Under the pieces are notes generated by a model. It ran no database searches and was not told the origin of the DNA. It saw nothing but the letters and a program-made list of their open reading frames with translations. From the NCBI RefSeq assembly GCF_007290395.2, contig NZ_CP041656.2, positions 4,154,001 to 4,218,000 of the forward strand: a stretch of DNA of 64,000 nucleotides, given 5' to 3'. This DNA is from Bradyrhizobium cosmicum (GTDB taxonomy: Bacteria; Pseudomonadota; Alphaproteobacteria; Rhizobiales; Xanthobacteraceae). Below are positions 61,747-64,000 of this stretch, one piece after another. The stretch's first letter is position 1; every line of letters starts with the position of its first letter. The position numbers and the translations under genes are program-made.

Positions 61747-62051
61747 AGTTCGACGGTCGCAAGGCGCTTCGCGTGCGGATGGATCACAAGCAGTCCGTCA
61801 ATCTGATGGGCTCGGACGGCACCTGGCGCCGCAGCTGCGTGCTGCTCGACGTCTCGCAAAGCGGCGCCAAGATCGAGGTCGAAGGCACGCTCGACGTGCT
61901 CCAGGCCAAGGAATTCTTCATGCTGCTGTCCTCGACCGGGCTCGCTTACCGGCGCTGCGAGCTGGTCTGGATCGACGGCACCATGGCCGGGGTCCACTTC
62001 ATCAGCGCGGACGGCAAGAAAAAGCCCGCGAGCGGAAAAGCCACGGCCTAG
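61743..62051 (+). CDS. PilZ domain protein (cyclic-di-GMP receptor)
   Basis: The protein has 102 residues. It shows both c-di-GMP binding motifs of PilZ: RxxxR in the N-terminus (RKALR) and DxSxxG in LLDVSQSGAKIEV. It should be a diffusible c-di-GMP effector. It is the middle gene of a DUF2336-PilZ-HD-GYP unit; ATG overlaps the previous stop by 4 bp. Confidence 0.92.
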   Translation: MKFDGRKALRVRMDHKQSVNLMGSDGTWRRSCVLLDVSQSGAKIEVEGTLDVLQAKEFFMLLSSTGLAYRRCELVWIDGTMAGVHFISADGKKKPASGKATA

Positions 62052-62129
62052 AACTCCGTTCAGAGCAGGCAGGTCCGAACATTCGACCCACGCATTGAAA
62101 GTCCAGTAGAATAACCTCCAGGTCAGACC

Positions 62130-63248
62130 GTGCAGAACGCGCGAACCATCCTCCGCCCCGCCAATCGCGACGGCGGCATCCGTGAAACCGAAGCGGCCCG
62201 CCCCCTCGTGCAAGTGCTGGCCGACACGTCCGAACGGCTGTCCGGCGTCCGCTCGATCCTCGAAGAGAAATTCACCGTCGCGGCCGAGCGGCTCGACGCC
62301 GACGCCAAGCTCACGCAGGTGCCGTCGGCGATCGTCATTCGCGCGGAGCTGCGCGATGTCGACAACATCGCGGCCATCAAGAAGCGGGCCGGCAGGCTGG
62401 CGAAGGCCGGGAAACGCATCTTCATCCTCGAGCACACCTCTCACGTCGGCATCTCGCAGGCCTATGCGCTCGGCGCGACGCTGGTCCTGCCCGGCGTCAT
62501 CAACCGGATCAAATTGCTGGCGGCGCTGAGCGATCCGCCCAACGCGGCCTCCGCTCCGTCGGACGGAACGCCGCCGGACAACGCCGTCGAGACCGCGGCA
62601 ACCGCGATCGCTTCGATGTTCACGTCCGTCACCCTCGGCCAGCCGCTCGATGTCGATGGCACCAAGGAAGCCGGCCGCCAGATCGCCGATCGCATCACCC
62701 AGCATGGACTGTCGGAGTGGCTCACGACGGTACGGCGCCACCATGAGGGAACCTATCAACACTGCCTGCTGGTGACCGGCGTCGCCATCGATTTCGGCCT
62801 CAGCCTCGGCGTCGGGCGCGCCGACCTGGAGCGCCTCTACTCCGCGGCCATGTTCCACGACATCGGCAAGGCGCAGATTCCGCTCGCCATCCTCGACAAG
62901 CCCGGCCGCCTCGATCCCGAGGAGCGCGCCATGATCGAGACTCATCCCACCGTGGGCTACGATTTCCTGAAAGGCCACGACAATATCTCGCCGGAGATCC
63001 TCGACGCCGTGCGCCACCATCACGAATATCTCGACGGCAGCGGCTATCCGGATGCACTCTGTGGCGAGAGCATCGGCGACATCGTCCGCATTCTCACCAT
63101 CTCGGACATTTTCGCCGCGCTGATCGAGCACCGGCACTACAAGCCGACCATGCCGCGCGCGGAGGCCTACAACATCCTCTGCGGAATGAACGGAAAGCTG
63201 GAGAAAGCGCTGGTTGCTTCGTTCAAGCAGGTCGCGCTCACGCGGTGA
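62130..63248 (+). CDS. HD-GYP-domain protein (probable cyclic-di-GMP phosphodiesterase)
   Basis: The protein has 372 residues. Residues 1-140 resemble a receiver fold but lack the usual aspartate (AIVIRAELRDVDN), so a pseudo-receiver. The C-terminal HD-GYP domain is complete: the HD motif in AMFHDIGKAQIP, metal ligands in HHEYLDGSGYP, and further MIETHPTVGYDFL. HD-GYP enzymes hydrolyse c-di-GMP. The start is GTG at 62130. It lies 78 bp after the PilZ gene in the same direction and likely completes the signalling operon. Confidence 0.9.
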   Translation: MQNARTILRPANRDGGIRETEAARPLVQVLADTSERLSGVRSILEEKFTVAAERLDADAKLTQVPSAIVIRAELRDVDNIAAIKKRAGRLAKAGKRIFILEHTSHVGISQAYALGATLVLPGVINRIKLLAALSDPPNAASAPSDGTPPDNAVETAATAIASMFTSVTLGQPLDVDGTKEAGRQIADRITQHGLSEWLTTVRRHHEGTYQHCLLVTGVAIDFGLSLGVGRADLERLYSAAMFHDIGKAQIPLAILDKPGRLDPEERAMIETHPTVGYDFLKGHDNISPEILDAVRHHHEYLDGSGYPDALCGESIGDIVRILTISDIFAALIEHRHYKPTMPRAEAYNILCGMNGKLEKALVASFKQVALTR

Positions 63249-63288
63249 GCGTGTCAGCACATCTTGAACGCCGGCCCTCTCGACACGA

Positions 63289-63492
63289 CTAATGCGTCGC
63301 CCGGAATTTTGCGCGGTGCGGCATCGACCTGCAGGCCAGACCTTCCGCGAGCAGCTTCATGTCTTCGCGTCTGCCGCTGCGGACCAGCCTGCCGAACTCT
63401 TCGGGTGTGAAGGGAAGACTTGGATCATTATCAATCGTGTGCCGCAGTCGCGGACCAAACAACCGTCGAACCAGGCTAGCCAGCCGCCGCAT
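63289..63492 (-). CDS. Small hypothetical protein
   Basis: The protein has 67 residues, basic at the N-terminus (LASLVRRLFGPRLRH) with SLPFTPEEFGRLVRSGRRED in the middle. The family is not recognised. GAGGG precedes the ATG on the minus strand. It may be a real small gene. Confidence 0.55.
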   Translation of the reverse strand: MRRLASLVRRLFGPRLRHTIDNDPSLPFTPEEFGRLVRSGRREDMKLLAEGLACRSMPHRAKFRATH

Positions 63493-63611
63493 GTCAATTC
63501 CCTCGCGCCAGCAACAAACCTTTTAGCCCGCATATTGTTCCTCCCGCGCCACCGAGATTGCAAGAGGCTGCCACTCTCCCGCACCAAAAATTTTCGCGAG
63601 AGAATGATTTG

Positions 63612-64000
63612 CTAGTCGGCAAAGCCGACATAGCGCACGAATTCGTCATTGCTCTCGCGATCCGAGCGCACCGCGTTCGCGGCGAAGTCGTCGTCGGGAT
63701 AACCCATCGCGACGCAGGTCATGATGACCTCATCTTCCGGAATGTTGGCGACCTCGCGCACGATGTCGGAGCGCATGATGCCCTGCCCGTTGATGACGGA
63801 ACCGAGACCGCGGTCCCAGGCGGCCAGCACGATGCCGTAGCAGAGCGCGCCGAGATCGAAATGGCACACCGCGCCGGGATCGAGCACGCGGTCGTAGGTC
63901 AGCACCAGCGAGACCGGCGCGTCGAACTGGCGGAAACCGCGCAGCACCCAATCCTGCCGCATCGGCTTGTCGTCACGCGCAATTCCCATCGCGCCAAACA
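63612..64000 (-). CDS. Nitroreductase-family protein (partial, continues beyond the right edge)
   Basis: The visible C-terminal 129 residues match nitroreductase-type flavoenzymes: FDLGALCYGIVLAAWDRGLG, with MRSDIVREVANIPEDEVIMT and MGYPDDDF near the end. The frame runs through the window boundary, so the N-terminus is missing. These FMN enzymes reduce nitro compounds, quinones or enones with NAD(P)H. The last residues (YVGFAD) are a normal C-terminus. Confidence 0.85.
   Translation of the reverse strand, partial: FGAMGIARDDKPMRQDWVLRGFRQFDAPVSLVLTYDRVLDPGAVCHFDLGALCYGIVLAAWDRGLGSVINGQGIMRSDIVREVANIPEDEVIMTCVAMGYPDDDFAANAVRSDRESNDEFVRYVGFAD

Noticed and set aside
1..64000. tRNA or rRNA genes and integrase/transposase signatures
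   Set aside because: No GTTCGAxTC-type arms with an acceptor stem, no rRNA-like sequence and no transposase or integrase protein pattern were recognised, so none is reported.

Overview
The window is chromosomal DNA of a high-GC alphaproteobacterium, most probably Bradyrhizobium or a close Nitrobacteraceae relative. The basis is family content: a roughly 1250-residue B12-dependent ribonucleotide reductase (nrdJ), BA14K-type and DUF3551 secreted proteins, an Flp-type pilin, NDUFA12-like and DUF2336 proteins, orphan TTT and TRAP binding proteins, and short dispersed palindromic repeats. I see no rRNA, tRNA, CRISPR array, transposase or clear prophage. Genes sit on both strands in short operons, mostly one to three genes.

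Layout. 1-2 kb: a toxin-antitoxin pair with a tandem palindromic operator and a BASS-family transporter. 2-5.4 kb: three regulator-centred units, namely a methyltransferase divergent from an AraC regulator and a GlxA-type regulator divergent from a DJ-1/PfpI protein. 5.4-7.2 kb: a palindromic repeat, an NDUFA12-like protein and a glycine-rich BA14K protein. 7.3-11 kb: a receiver protein translationally coupled to a CHASE3 hybrid histidine kinase, then a DMT exporter. 11-15.5 kb: nrdJ, preceded by two NrdR-like boxes and a leader of about 450 nt with competing hairpins. 15.5-21 kb: a lower-GC patch, an orphan ParB-like protein, small enzymes, an ornithine cyclodeaminase-family gene with a TTT binding protein, and an outer-membrane protein remnant. 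21-33 kb: deaminase, CorA, cytochrome c, PhnA-like protein, DMT transporter, Flp pilin, M15-like peptidase, pdxY, PaiB-like protein, a TetR-methyltransferase divergon and an SMR-TetR operon. 33-43 kb: a flavin aromatic hydroxylase divergent from MarR, envelope proteins including an L,D-transpeptidase lipoprotein, a short-chain dehydrogenase and a second hybrid kinase.

43.3-45.2 kb is the complete minCDE division-site operon on the minus strand. 45.5-51.8 kb is the most interesting cluster: an NMT1/THI5-like ABC transporter whose binding protein is divergent from a TetR regulator, with permease, an epimerase-like protein, a GNAT protein, a DapA-family lyase/aldolase and the ATPase in one tight unit. 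Related palindromes lie in the divergent promoter and before the permease, so TetR probably controls both units. The substrate is not evident.

51.8-64 kb: a trimeric autotransporter with an unusually short stalk, an orphan TRAP binding protein, a DUF2778 (Tlde1-like) protein, DUF1810, a chemoreceptor, an FMN reductase with an AraC regulator, a DUF2336-PilZ-HD-GYP operon pointing to cyclic-di-GMP signalling, and a nitroreductase cut by the window edge.

All functional assignments come from reading translated sequence for family motifs. No database search was run.
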